A DNA stretch of 64,000 nucleotides from Acinetobacter boissieri (lineage in GTDB: Bacteria; Pseudomonadota; Gammaproteobacteria; Pseudomonadales; Moraxellaceae): NCBI RefSeq assembly GCF_900096955.1, contig NZ_FMYL01000006.1:62001-126000 (forward strand), given 5' to 3'. The position numbers and the translations under genes are program-made. Below, one piece after another: positions 38,351 through 46,750 of this stretch (position 1 is the first letter of the stretch; every line of letters starts with the position of its first letter). The notes beneath the pieces were generated by a model. That model saw only the letters and a list, made by a program, of their open reading frames with translations. It was not told the origin of the DNA and ran no database searches.

Positions 38351-39643
38351 ATGAGACCAACAATTTCTCCAGTAACAACATCTGATGTATTTCCATCTAC
38401 AACAACAGTGGTCATTATTGGAGGAGGGATCGTTGGTCTAACAGCGGCACTTACGTTAGCTGAAAGAAAAATTCCTGTTGTAGTTTTGGAAAAAGGACAA
38501 ATAGCAGGGGAACAATCTTCAAGAAATTTAGGTTGGATTAGAAAAACGAGTCGCCTTGCTGAAGATATTCCACTTGCCCAAGCTTCTGATCGGCTTTGGG
38601 CTGAAATGAATGCGCGTGTTCAATCTGATGTGGGGTATCGAAAGTCAGGGATTATGTTTACCACACGTACAGATACTCAAATGGCGGGTTATGAGCATTG
38701 GTTTAATGGTATCAAAGGGTTAAATTTAGACTCTAGATTACTTTCGTCACGTGAAATTTCTAATTTGGTTCCTCATGGCAATACACAATGGGCAGGAGGG
38801 GTTTATACCCCTTCAGATGGTTGTGCAGAGCCAACGCTTGCTTCAAGTGCGATTGCTAAAGCTGCCATTTCTAAAGGTGCAATTATTATTGAAAATTGTG
38901 CAGTAAGAACGCTTACTTTTTCAGCGGGTGAGGTGAGTGGTGTTGTTACAGAAAAAGGTGAAATTAAATGCGACCGTGTATTACTTGCAGGTGGTTTATG
39001 GTCACGGCGTTTTTTAGGTAATTTAAATGTTAACTTACCAACACTGCCTTTAATTTGTTCTGTACTTCGTACAACACCGATGAAAGGCCCTACAGATATT
39101 TCTTTAGGTGCCCCTGATTTTTCATTTCGAAAACATCGTGATGGTGGATTCATTATTACACAACGTGGCGCGCTAAGAGCACCTCTAACCTTAGATCATC
39201 TTTTGATTGGTATGCGTTATTTAAAACAGTTACGTGGGCAGGGTGGTTTTCTTAGGTTGTCTGTTGGTCAATACGGCCTTAAGGATTTTTCTTTAGCACG
39301 GCGTTGGCGTGGTCAACAGACCTCACCCTTTGAAAAAATGAGAATAATGGATCCTGAAACAGATCATGCGCTTAATAATGAGGCCATTGAAAACCTTAAA
39401 ACAGCATGGCCTATATTTTCAAAACTTGAAATTGCCAATGCTTGGGCTGGTGTGATTGATGTAACTCCGGATTCTAACCCTGTGATCGGGGCGATTGATC
39501 AAATTCCTGGGTTATTCATTGCATCTGGATTTTCTGGGCATGGTTTTGGCACATCGCCTGCGGCAGGACAACTGGCGGCAGACTTGGTTTCAAATCAGAC
39601 ACCTATTGTCGATCCAGAACCTTATCGTTTTAATCGTTTTTAA
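38351..39643 (+). CDS. FAD-dependent DadA/DAO-family amino acid oxidoreductase
   Basis: A 430-aa flavoprotein of the D-amino-acid oxidase / glycine oxidase superfamily. The FAD-binding loop is VVIIGGGIVGLTAALTLAE with the ribose-binding Glu in VVVLEKG. RNLGWIRKTSRLAEDIPLA lies next to it. The C-terminal AGVIDVTPDSNPVIGAID and FSGHGFGTSPAAGQLAADL close the FAD site. It likely oxidises an amino acid or secondary amine to an imine for RidA and the OCD-family enzyme encoded just upstream. Confidence 0.88.
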   Translation: MRPTISPVTTSDVFPSTTTVVIIGGGIVGLTAALTLAERKIPVVVLEKGQIAGEQSSRNLGWIRKTSRLAEDIPLAQASDRLWAEMNARVQSDVGYRKSGIMFTTRTDTQMAGYEHWFNGIKGLNLDSRLLSSREISNLVPHGNTQWAGGVYTPSDGCAEPTLASSAIAKAAISKGAIIIENCAVRTLTFSAGEVSGVVTEKGEIKCDRVLLAGGLWSRRFLGNLNVNLPTLPLICSVLRTTPMKGPTDISLGAPDFSFRKHRDGGFIITQRGALRAPLTLDHLLIGMRYLKQLRGQGGFLRLSVGQYGLKDFSLARRWRGQQTSPFEKMRIMDPETDHALNNEAIENLKTAWPIFSKLEIANAWAGVIDVTPDSNPVIGAIDQIPGLFIASGFSGHGFGTSPAAGQLAADLVSNQTPIVDPEPYRFNRF

Positions 39644-39660
39644 AATAGATTTTTATTTAT

Positions 39661-39697
39661 AAAGACTTACTTTTTTATATTAAATGAGTAGGTCTTT
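39661..39697. terminator. Hairpin between convergent oxidase and LuxR genes
   Basis: AAAGACTTAC and GTAGGTCTTT form a 10-bp stem with one G-T and a 17-base loop. No strong T-tract follows, so it is a weak candidate. Confidence 0.4.
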
Positions 39698-39730
39698 ACG
39701 TTATTTAAAATCTATGGCTTTATTATTAAA

Positions 39731-40414
39731 TTATATTTTATAATCTAGGTGATAGTATTTAGACATTAACTCAAATTTGCTTTTTACGAACATTTTTTTA
39801 AAAATATGCTGTATGTGTGTTTTTACAGTTGCAAGGCTAATAAAAAGTAAGTTTGCGATATCTTGATTTTTCTTTCCTTCAAGTAATAAAGATAAAACCT
39901 TTTTCTCTTTATTTGTTAGACAATCTGTAGGACTATTCAAACCTATATTTTGAGGTTGTGGTTCTAAACGAATACAGTCTAAGGAGTGCTTTGCAATCGC
40001 ATGGCAACTTTGAATTGTCATGAGTTCATGGTCTGAAAAATGTCTTTCATTTTCTCCACGAATTAAACTAATCCCTTTAATGGTCTGATTGCTGGTTTTA
40101 AATACCAACTCTACATTATCAATTACATGAATATTTTTTAAAAAACTTTGATATCTAGGTGTAATTGTCTTTGTATTGAGCAAGATAATTTCTTCTGTAT
40201 TATCAAGATTGTTTTTGAAAAATACAGGGTCATATTTACACATTTTATTGAGATAAATATCCATTGCTTGTGCAGGAATATTTTGATAATTAAACCAATT
40301 TAATTCAGATTGATTGATATCTGTTTCATAAGCAAAAAACTTTGTAAAAGGAACAGATTTGCCAATACCTGTTAGAAAATGATCTACAAAAGAGTTCCAA
40401 TTGTTGCCAGTCAT
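39731..40414 (-). CDS. LuxR-type transcriptional regulator
   Basis: A 227-aa regulator. The C-terminal helix-turn-helix is LTNKEKKVLSLLLEGKKNQD followed by IANLLFISLATVKTHIQHIF, a typical LuxR/FixJ domain. The N-terminal ~150 residues (YETDINQSELNWFNY ... FVKT-like FKTSNQTIKGISLIRG) form an unassigned sensory domain with a GAF-like or autoinducer-domain-like length, but without the conserved AHL-binding residues I would expect. It is divergent from the APC permease gene and convergent with the oxidase gene, so it may control either. Confidence 0.82.
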   Translation of the reverse strand: MTGNNWNSFVDHFLTGIGKSVPFTKFFAYETDINQSELNWFNYQNIPAQAMDIYLNKMCKYDPVFFKNNLDNTEEIILLNTKTITPRYQSFLKNIHVIDNVELVFKTSNQTIKGISLIRGENERHFSDHELMTIQSCHAIAKHSLDCIRLEPQPQNIGLNSPTDCLTNKEKKVLSLLLEGKKNQDIANLLFISLATVKTHIQHIFKKMFVKSKFELMSKYYHLDYKI

Positions 40415-40612
40415 TACGAATCTACCAAGACCAAATGATATACATAGCTAATGCAATTTTTGTTCCTAATTTGTTATGTAATCTAAAAATATAAATTTTT
40501 TATTGAAAAGAAATACATTTACACTACGTGCACTGGGCGTATTCTTAATTTTTTAGTACTGCATTGAAAATAAGTGATCTTTTAATAAGCTCCTTTTTAA
40601 TGCATTTTTTAG

Positions 40613-40659
40613 ACATAGTAAAGAGATTGCACCTAATGGATGCAATTTCTTTACTATGT
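40613..40659. repeat. Large inverted repeat in the LuxR/APC regulatory region
   Basis: ACATAGTAAAGAGATTGCA and TGCAATTTCTTTACTATGT pair over 19 positions with a single G-T, around a 9-base loop CCTAATGGA. No T-tract follows on either strand. Confidence 0.7.
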
Positions 40660-40773
40660 TTGAAATTAGATTTTTATAAAAAAATTTATTATAAAAACAT
40701 GATTCATAGTTAATTTAATAAGAACATTTTTTATTAAAGAAAGATATTTAAATAATAACTTTTATATATAAAA

Positions 40774-40800
40774 TTGCTCAATTTCGATAACTCTTATAAT
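40774..40800 (+). promoter_or_regulatory. Probable promoter of the APC permease gene
   Basis: TTGCTC (40774-40779) and a perfect TATAAT (40795-40800) are 15 bases apart; transcription would start about 40 bases upstream of the ATG. Confidence 0.55.
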
Positions 40801-40847
40801 AGCGACCGATCTAGACTGTTATTAAAGGTCAATATTGGTAGGATAAA

Positions 40848-42266
40848 ATGTCATCAGAAAATAAATTAAAATCAGGAAGCCTTGGACTATTTTCCATTGT
40901 CTTCTTTGTTGTTGCTGCAGCCTCACCTTTGACAGGAATTGTTGGTGTACTTCCTGTCGCTTTTTCGCTAGGAAATGGGGCAGGTGTTCCGGGTGTGTAT
41001 TTGTTGGCAGGAATATTACTGGTTTTATTTAGCTTTGGTTTTGTTGCAATGAGCAAACATACTTCCGAATCGGGGGCTTTTTATGCTTATATTAGTAAAG
41101 GACTAGGTTTCTCATCGGGTTTAGCTGGCTTAAATTTAGCGCTTCTTGGTTATATCTGCATGCAATTTGCAATCAGCGCAATGTTTGGCTTTTTCACAGA
41201 TGAACTTATTAAATCATTTCATATTCATTCGCCTATTCCTTGGTGGGGATATTCAATATTCATGCAGATTATTGTCATTCTGCTTGGTATATCTAAAGTA
41301 GAAATTGGTGGTAAAGTCCTTGGATTGTTGATGATTTTTGAAATTGGTATTGTCATGCTTCTTGATTACGCGATTCTTCATCGTACATCAACAATTGAAT
41401 TTAGTTCATTTGCACCATCTACTTTATTTAGTGGTAATTTTGGTATTGCCATGGTGTTTGCCATCTGTTCTTTTATTGGTTTTGAAGCAACAGCGCTTTA
41501 TGCAGAAGAGTGTAAGAACCCAGAGAAAAATATTTCTAGAGCAACATTTATTGCAGTCATTATAATCACTTTATTCTTTTCATTTAGTGCTTGGGCTGTT
41601 ATACAGCATTTAACGAGCTTGAGTAAAACAGTAAATTTTGCATCAATTGATGCAACAACGCTTATTTTTAGTATGACACAACAGTTACTTGGAGATTGGG
41701 CTGTACAGGCAATGTCTATATTACTCGTCACCAGTCTTTTTGCTGCCAATCAAGCATTTCACAACTCACTTTCACGCTATTTATTTACGATGGGGCGGGA
41801 CAAATTAGCGTGGTCAAGGCTTTCAGATATTCATAAAAAGCATCAAACACCGTATATGGCAGGGATTGTACAAGGGATATTCATGATCATTATGCTGTTA
41901 TTGTTTGGACTATTTAAACTTGATCCCATGAATAATGTTTTTGCTTGGTCATCTGTTCTTGGAAGTATGGCTATTTTAGCACTACAAGTTGGAGTATGTT
42001 TTGCTGTTATTCGTTTCTTTAAAATGAATAAACATCTCAATGTTTCTAAATGGAGTGCAGTCATTGCTCCTGCTATTTCTGCAGCAGGTATGACTTATGT
42101 ACTATTTAATGTGTTTGAAAATCTGAAGGTCATTAGTGGGTCATCATCTCCTGTATTACTGGCATTACCTTGGATTATACTTGGTACGATTTTACTTGGG
42201 TTTTTAAAAGCGTTACATGTAAAATATCAAAATAAAAAAGTAACTCTTCCCATTTTAGAGCGTTAA
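40848..42266 (+). CDS. APC-family amino acid permease
   Basis: A 472-aa inner-membrane transporter with about 12 hydrophobic segments. The N-terminal GLFSIVFFVVAAASPLTGIVG and SFIGFEATALYAEECKNPEKNI are signatures of the amino acid-polyamine-organocation family. It follows AGGATAA, a good ribosome site. Its place between the oxidase gene cluster and an AraC regulator suggests it brings in, or exports, a compound of the same pathway, giving the region a second transport route beside the ABC importer. Confidence 0.88.
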   Translation: MSSENKLKSGSLGLFSIVFFVVAAASPLTGIVGVLPVAFSLGNGAGVPGVYLLAGILLVLFSFGFVAMSKHTSESGAFYAYISKGLGFSSGLAGLNLALLGYICMQFAISAMFGFFTDELIKSFHIHSPIPWWGYSIFMQIIVILLGISKVEIGGKVLGLLMIFEIGIVMLLDYAILHRTSTIEFSSFAPSTLFSGNFGIAMVFAICSFIGFEATALYAEECKNPEKNISRATFIAVIIITLFFSFSAWAVIQHLTSLSKTVNFASIDATTLIFSMTQQLLGDWAVQAMSILLVTSLFAANQAFHNSLSRYLFTMGRDKLAWSRLSDIHKKHQTPYMAGIVQGIFMIIMLLLFGLFKLDPMNNVFAWSSVLGSMAILALQVGVCFAVIRFFKMNKHLNVSKWSAVIAPAISAAGMTYVLFNVFENLKVISGSSSPVLLALPWIILGTILLGFLKALHVKYQNKKVTLPILER

Positions 42267-42376
42267 CTGCGATTATAAAGTGTAAATAGCAATCTTATAT
42301 ATTTGAGTGCTATTTACACAAAATTGGTCTGTATTTTGCTTATTGAATACTATCCTAAAAGATAGAATTCATAACA

Positions 42377-43318
42377 ATGGATCATCAAAATAGTTTTTGT
42401 AAAGCGTCAAATATTCTTGAAATCAATCATCATGCACAAATGTTCCAAGATTGGGAATTATCTTATAATCAAATATCAACAGGTCAATTTAAAAGTTCCC
42501 TTGATAGCCTAACGTTTAATAATATAGACCTTTATCGCGAATGTTTTTCAACCTCTATCTTTCAACAAGGCGCTGCAAGACGTAATTGTCTTAACCTTGG
42601 TTTATATGTAGATCATAAAATACCAATCATTTGGCAAGGCAGACACTTAAAGCACAATGAAATCATCGCGATTATGGGGAATAAAGAACTCATGCTCATG
42701 ACTCCTGAAGAGTCTGTCTGTTTAGGACTGAGTATTCCAATTTCGTGTTTTGAGGATGCTACAAAAGAAAAGCTCCTCACGGGCTTTACTATTCAAAAGG
42801 AGATAGAGGTAACCATTTATCCTAAAATTGGAACCTTGGTAAATACACTTTTATCTCATCCAATGCTCGTTGCAACGGAACGTACGCGGACACAAATACA
42901 AGATGATCTGCTTGATCTGATTATTCAAAGCATTGATCATCAACCTGAAAAAATAATGGTCTCTACTCAAAAAGCGACATCTGTTGTGAATAGAGTCATT
43001 GAGTATACGCACAGTCATTGTGATCAACTCTTTGCTATTTCTGATTTATGTTCAATTACCAATACGTCTAGAAGAACACTTCAAAGTTGCTTTGAAAAGA
43101 GTACAGGTATGAGTCCAGCATTATTTTTAAAGTATTTAAGATTAAATAAAGTCAGAAAAGAGCTTGCTCAAATCACAGCAAATAGTTCAATTAGTACAAT
43201 TGCCACCCATTTCGGTTTTTGGCATCTTTCACAATTTGCTTATGACTATAAGCGTTTATTTTTAGAGTCACCATCGGACACATTGAAGTCGAATCAAAAG
43301 ATTCAAAAATATATTTAG
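42377..43318 (+). CDS. AraC-family transcriptional regulator
   Basis: A 313-aa regulator with a C-terminal AraC/XylS DNA-binding domain: SDLCSITNTSRRTLQSCFEK (first HTH) and ISTIATHFGFWHLSQFAYDY (second HTH), closing with FLESPSDTLK. The N-terminal ~200 residues carry no obvious cupin signature but resemble those of the EutR/QseD-like subgroup. It follows the permease by 110 bases on the same strand and probably activates genes of this catabolic region. Confidence 0.87.
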   Translation: MDHQNSFCKASNILEINHHAQMFQDWELSYNQISTGQFKSSLDSLTFNNIDLYRECFSTSIFQQGAARRNCLNLGLYVDHKIPIIWQGRHLKHNEIIAIMGNKELMLMTPEESVCLGLSIPISCFEDATKEKLLTGFTIQKEIEVTIYPKIGTLVNTLLSHPMLVATERTRTQIQDDLLDLIIQSIDHQPEKIMVSTQKATSVVNRVIEYTHSHCDQLFAISDLCSITNTSRRTLQSCFEKSTGMSPALFLKYLRLNKVRKELAQITANSSISTIATHFGFWHLSQFAYDYKRLFLESPSDTLKSNQKIQKYI

Positions 43319-43328
43319 TGATGAGTAT

Positions 43329-43359
43329 GAAGGTGCTTAACATCCTATTAAGCACCTTC
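43329..43359. repeat. Inverted repeat containing a PmrA-box-like element
   Basis: Perfect 12-bp arms GAAGGTGCTTAA and TTAAGCACCTTC around CATCCTA lie just after the AraC gene. Within it, CTTAAC-N5-ATTAAG resembles the tandem (C/T)TTAA(T/G)-N5 PmrA box. It may be a terminator without T-tract, an operator, or both. Confidence 0.5.
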
Positions 43360-43376
43360 ATGATATTCACCGAGAG

Positions 43377-43434
43377 AAGTATCATATCCTGTGATACTTA
43401 CGCATTTGTACATCACTTCAGTTTGAAATGTACA
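43377..43434. repeat. Two further inverted repeats upstream of PAP2
   Basis: AAGTATCA / TGATACTT (43377-43399) is followed by TGTACAT / ATGTACA (43407-43434, 14-base spacer). Together with the preceding repeat they form a cluster of dyads upstream of the PAP2-eptA-pmrAB genes. Confidence 0.45.
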
Positions 43435-43652
43435 GCTCCTTTGCGATTCCATTATTGTAACGAAAATTAAAACTACAGGTGTAGAGCTATTTGGTGTCTA
43501 AACGTGTACGAAAAATCGTAGAAAGCTGTCTTTTAAATGACATATTTACTTTGAGTCATTGTAGACATAAAACAGAATATCTGTTCTTTATAGCTAATAA
43601 AACCTTCATATTTGCCTTTTCTAATACGTGCATCTTTAAATATAAAAGGTGT

Positions 43653-44363
43653 ATGGTCTTGCCAAAAAATAGCCTAACGGCATTAGATTTATGGAATATA
43701 TGGTTATTATGCTTGTCCTGTGCTGTTTTAAATATTTTTATACCTATCGGTGGTCGTATAGATCAGTTTTTTTCAGCACCTTGGGTAAGTCCTGTGGGTG
43801 ACTATACCTATATGAATAATCCATATTTGGTATCAATTGGGCATTATGGGCTTAAATATGTAGTCATTTTTATTGCTGTAATGCACCTCATTATTTTGAT
43901 CTATTTAAAGATGAATAAAAAGAATCCAAGATTACAAAAAATATGTATGATGGTTCTACTTTCAATGGCTTGCTCTGTCAGTTATATTGCAGTACTTAAA
44001 TCTTTTTCTGCGCATGCTTGTCCTTGGTCTATGGTGAGTATTCATTTGGGTCATGTACAGTGGCTTCAAGATATGCAAACAAGTGCAAGATGTTTCCCTG
44101 GTGGACATGCTTCTGGTGGTTTCTCCCTCATTATTTTATTTTTTGCATATCGTCATGATTACCCTCGGCTTGCACGTATTGGACTAACAATTGCCTTAGT
44201 GCTTGGTTTTATGATGAGCTGGGTTCAAATGGTCAGAGGCGCACACTTTTTAAGCCATAATTTGTGGTCTTTATGGTGGTCGTGGCTTGTTGCATTTATC
44301 ATATATAAAGCTTTTCGTAGATTTTTTTTAGGTTTTAAGCCACTTGCCGTAGAGCACTCATAA
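43653..44363 (+). CDS. PAP2-family lipid phosphatase
   Basis: An integral membrane phosphatase of the PAP2 superfamily (LpxE/LpxF/PgpB-like). The conserved motifs are KSFSAHACPWSM (degenerate first motif), CFPGGHASGG at 147-156 (the PSGH-type motif, Ser replaced by Gly) and RGAHFLSHNLWS at 195-206 (SRxxxxxHxxxD-type with His). The open frame extends to a TTG at 43491, but ATG 43653 follows AAAGGTG and yields a clean 236-aa membrane protein. It ends 46 bases before eptA, so removal of a lipid A or undecaprenyl phosphate is the likely function. Confidence 0.78.
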   Translation: MVLPKNSLTALDLWNIWLLCLSCAVLNIFIPIGGRIDQFFSAPWVSPVGDYTYMNNPYLVSIGHYGLKYVVIFIAVMHLIILIYLKMNKKNPRLQKICMMVLLSMACSVSYIAVLKSFSAHACPWSMVSIHLGHVQWLQDMQTSARCFPGGHASGGFSLIILFFAYRHDYPRLARIGLTIALVLGFMMSWVQMVRGAHFLSHNLWSLWWSWLVAFIIYKAFRRFFLGFKPLAVEHS

Positions 44364-44409
44364 ACTCTTAATTTTTGTACGCTGTAATAGCGTATGTGTG
44401 AATATATAG

Positions 44410-46059
44410 ATGGTCATTATGCGTTTACCTTTTAAATTTAAACAGTTAAATATGAGTTTATTCATGTTTAATTTGTTATTAGCGATATGGATGTCAGGTT
44501 TTGCAAATTTTCGTTTTTATCAGAAAATCACTGAGTACAGTGCTTTTCATGGTATTTATGATTTTGTATTCTTAGCAGTTACTTTTCTTATTTTGAGCTG
44601 TCTTTATTTATTTATATTACAGTTTATTTCATGGCATCGTACAGCAAAGATCATAGCACTGTTATTTATTATTCTTACATCTAGTAGTAGTTATTTTGTC
44701 AATCAGTTAGGCATAGATATTACTAAAGAGCAAATTCAAAATGTGATGCAAACAGATGTGAATGAAGTAAAGGATTTAATTTCTATCCCTTTTTTCATAC
44801 ATTTTATTGAGTTTTTCTTCATTCCACTTCTTGTACTGCTATGTATTCGCATTCAGCCTAAACCTTTTTTGAGTACTATTTATCAAAAAGTTATCGTTAG
44901 TTTCATCGCATTATTTGTCGTAGGATTAGGTCTATTTTCATTTTATAGCCAATATGCACCTATTTTTAGAGAACATCGTGAATTAAAAGGTCAAATTTCA
45001 CCACTCAATATCATTGCAAATGGTACAAGTTATTTTAAAAAGCAATTTAAACAAGGGAATCCACCCTTAGTACATTATGGTACAGATGCTAAATTTGTAG
45101 GCCAAGCACAGCAGCCAAAAATTGTAGTCCTTATTGTGGGTGAAACAGGTCGTGCACAAAGTTTTAGTCTGAATGGTTATGATCGTCCAACGAATCCAAC
45201 GCTAAGTAAGCTTGATTTAGTTAACTTTACAGCAGCGTCATCTTGTGGAACACAGACCTCTGTTTCCTTACCTTGTATGTTTTCTGGTATGCCAAGAAAA
45301 CAATACGATGAAGATTTGGCTTCGCACCGTGAAGGTTTATTAGATATTGCAAAACGTGCAGGCTATGAAGTGACTTGGATAGATAATAATTCGGGGTGTA
45401 AAGGGGCATGTGACCGTATTCAACACGTAATTATTCCTGAAAATGACCCGAAATATAAACAGTGGTGTGAAGGTGGTGAGTGCTATGATGAAGTACTGTT
45501 GCAAGGACTCCATAACTATTTAAGTACCTTAGATGTGAAAGCACTTAAACAAAATCAATTGATTATTTTACATCAAGTCGGTAGTCATGGGCCTGCATAT
45601 TACAAACGCTATCCAAAAGAATTTGAAACATTTAAGCCAGTATGTGCAACCAACAGTATTCAAAAGTGTAGTCGTGAGGAACTCATTAACACGTATGATA
45701 ATACGATTGTTTATACCGACTATATTATTAGTAGTGTCGTGAAACAGTTGCAAGGACTTCCTGTGGCATCTAGTATGTTTTATTTATCTGATCATGGTGA
45801 ATCTACAGGTGAAAATGGCATGTACTTGCACGGTGCGCCATATTTAATTGCACCAAAAGAGCAAACACATATTCCAATGATGCTATGGTTCTCAGAGCAG
45901 TGGCCAAATAAAGTACGAAGTACAGCATGCCTGAAAGCGAAAAGCCATGATGCTGTGAGTCAGGATAATCTATTTCCTACAGTACTTAATTTAATTGATG
46001 TAAAAACCCAAGTTGCAGATTTAAGCTTAGACTTACTGCATCAATGTCAGGGAAACTGA
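44410..46059 (+). CDS. eptA: Lipid A phosphoethanolamine transferase (PmrC/EptA)
   Basis: A 549-aa inner-membrane enzyme that transfers phosphoethanolamine from phosphatidylethanolamine to lipid A, lowering polymyxin binding. Five N-terminal membrane helices precede a periplasmic sulfatase-like domain. The catalytic threonine lies in LIVGETGRAQSFSLNGYDRP; DHGE (YLSDHGESTGENG) supplies metal ligands, and HGAPYLIAP follows. Paired cysteines (SSCGTQTSVSLPC, CKGACDR) suit disulfides. It is followed by pmrA after one base, the Acinetobacter pmrCAB order. Confidence 0.92.
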   Translation: MVIMRLPFKFKQLNMSLFMFNLLLAIWMSGFANFRFYQKITEYSAFHGIYDFVFLAVTFLILSCLYLFILQFISWHRTAKIIALLFIILTSSSSYFVNQLGIDITKEQIQNVMQTDVNEVKDLISIPFFIHFIEFFFIPLLVLLCIRIQPKPFLSTIYQKVIVSFIALFVVGLGLFSFYSQYAPIFREHRELKGQISPLNIIANGTSYFKKQFKQGNPPLVHYGTDAKFVGQAQQPKIVVLIVGETGRAQSFSLNGYDRPTNPTLSKLDLVNFTAASSCGTQTSVSLPCMFSGMPRKQYDEDLASHREGLLDIAKRAGYEVTWIDNNSGCKGACDRIQHVIIPENDPKYKQWCEGGECYDEVLLQGLHNYLSTLDVKALKQNQLIILHQVGSHGPAYYKRYPKEFETFKPVCATNSIQKCSREELINTYDNTIVYTDYIISSVVKQLQGLPVASSMFYLSDHGESTGENGMYLHGAPYLIAPKEQTHIPMMLWFSEQWPNKVRSTACLKAKSHDAVSQDNLFPTVLNLIDVKTQVADLSLDLLHQCQGN

Positions 46060-46060
46060 A

Positions 46061-46750
46061 ATGATTAAAATACTGCTCATTGAAGATGATTTAATGATTA
46101 GTAAAACAACCATGCAGCTTTTGAGTTATGAAAATTATCATGTCGATTGGGCTAAAACAGGGTTGGAAGCATTAGACTGTTTGTCTAAACAGTTTTATCA
46201 CCTTGTTTTACTTGATCTTGGGTTACCCGAGTACGATGGGATAGATGTGTTGCAGTATTTACGAAAAACACTCAATCTACACAAAACAGGCGTGATTATT
46301 TTAAGTGCCCGTGACCAAACGAAAGATAAAGTACAAGGGCTTAAACTCGGTGCAGATGATTATTTGGTGAAGCCTTTTGTTTTTGATGAACTATTGGCTC
46401 GTATCGAAGTTGTGATTCGTCGTGGTGTGGCACATAGCGATGAAGAAGTATGTTTTAAAGTGGGGACATTGACCATGTTTCCACAAACACATCGGTTTTT
46501 TGACCATGACACACAGATTATTTTGTCGAGTAAAGAGTGGGCAATTATTGAGCCGATGATGATGTATCCCAATCAGATTTTCTCAAGAGATATGCTTGAA
46601 CAAAAACTATATGATTGGGACGATGATATTCAAAGTAATACGATTGAAGTGCATATTTATAATTTACGTATAAAGTTAGGTAAACACCGAATTCGAAATG
46701 TACGTGGCTTGGGGTATTGTTTAAATACTTCAGATGGAAAAAATCATTGA
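46061..46750 (+). CDS. pmrA: Response regulator PmrA
   Basis: A 229-aa OmpR-family response regulator. The receiver domain has LLIEDDLMIS, the phosphorylated Asp52 in LVLLDLGLPEYDG, and LVKPF. The C-terminal winged helix includes SNTIEVHIYNLRIKLG. In Acinetobacter PmrA activates pmrC and its own operon; mutations here confer polymyxin resistance. It overlaps pmrB by 17 bases. Confidence 0.93.
   Translation: MIKILLIEDDLMISKTTMQLLSYENYHVDWAKTGLEALDCLSKQFYHLVLLDLGLPEYDGIDVLQYLRKTLNLHKTGVIILSARDQTKDKVQGLKLGADDYLVKPFVFDELLARIEVVIRRGVAHSDEEVCFKVGTLTMFPQTHRFFDHDTQIILSSKEWAIIEPMMMYPNQIFSRDMLEQKLYDWDDDIQSNTIEVHIYNLRIKLGKHRIRNVRGLGYCLNTSDGKNH

Larger units (their letters stand above)
40415..40847. other. 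Divergent regulatory region LuxR / APC permease
   Basis: 433 bases, very AT-rich, containing a 19-bp-arm hairpin (40613-40659) and a sigma-70 promoter for the permease (40774-40800). No gene is visible. Confidence 0.6.

Noticed and set aside
43491..43652. N-terminal extension of the PAP2 protein from a TTG
   Set aside because: The extension is Cys/Phe-rich with no family match, and the ATG at 43653 has a good ribosome site.
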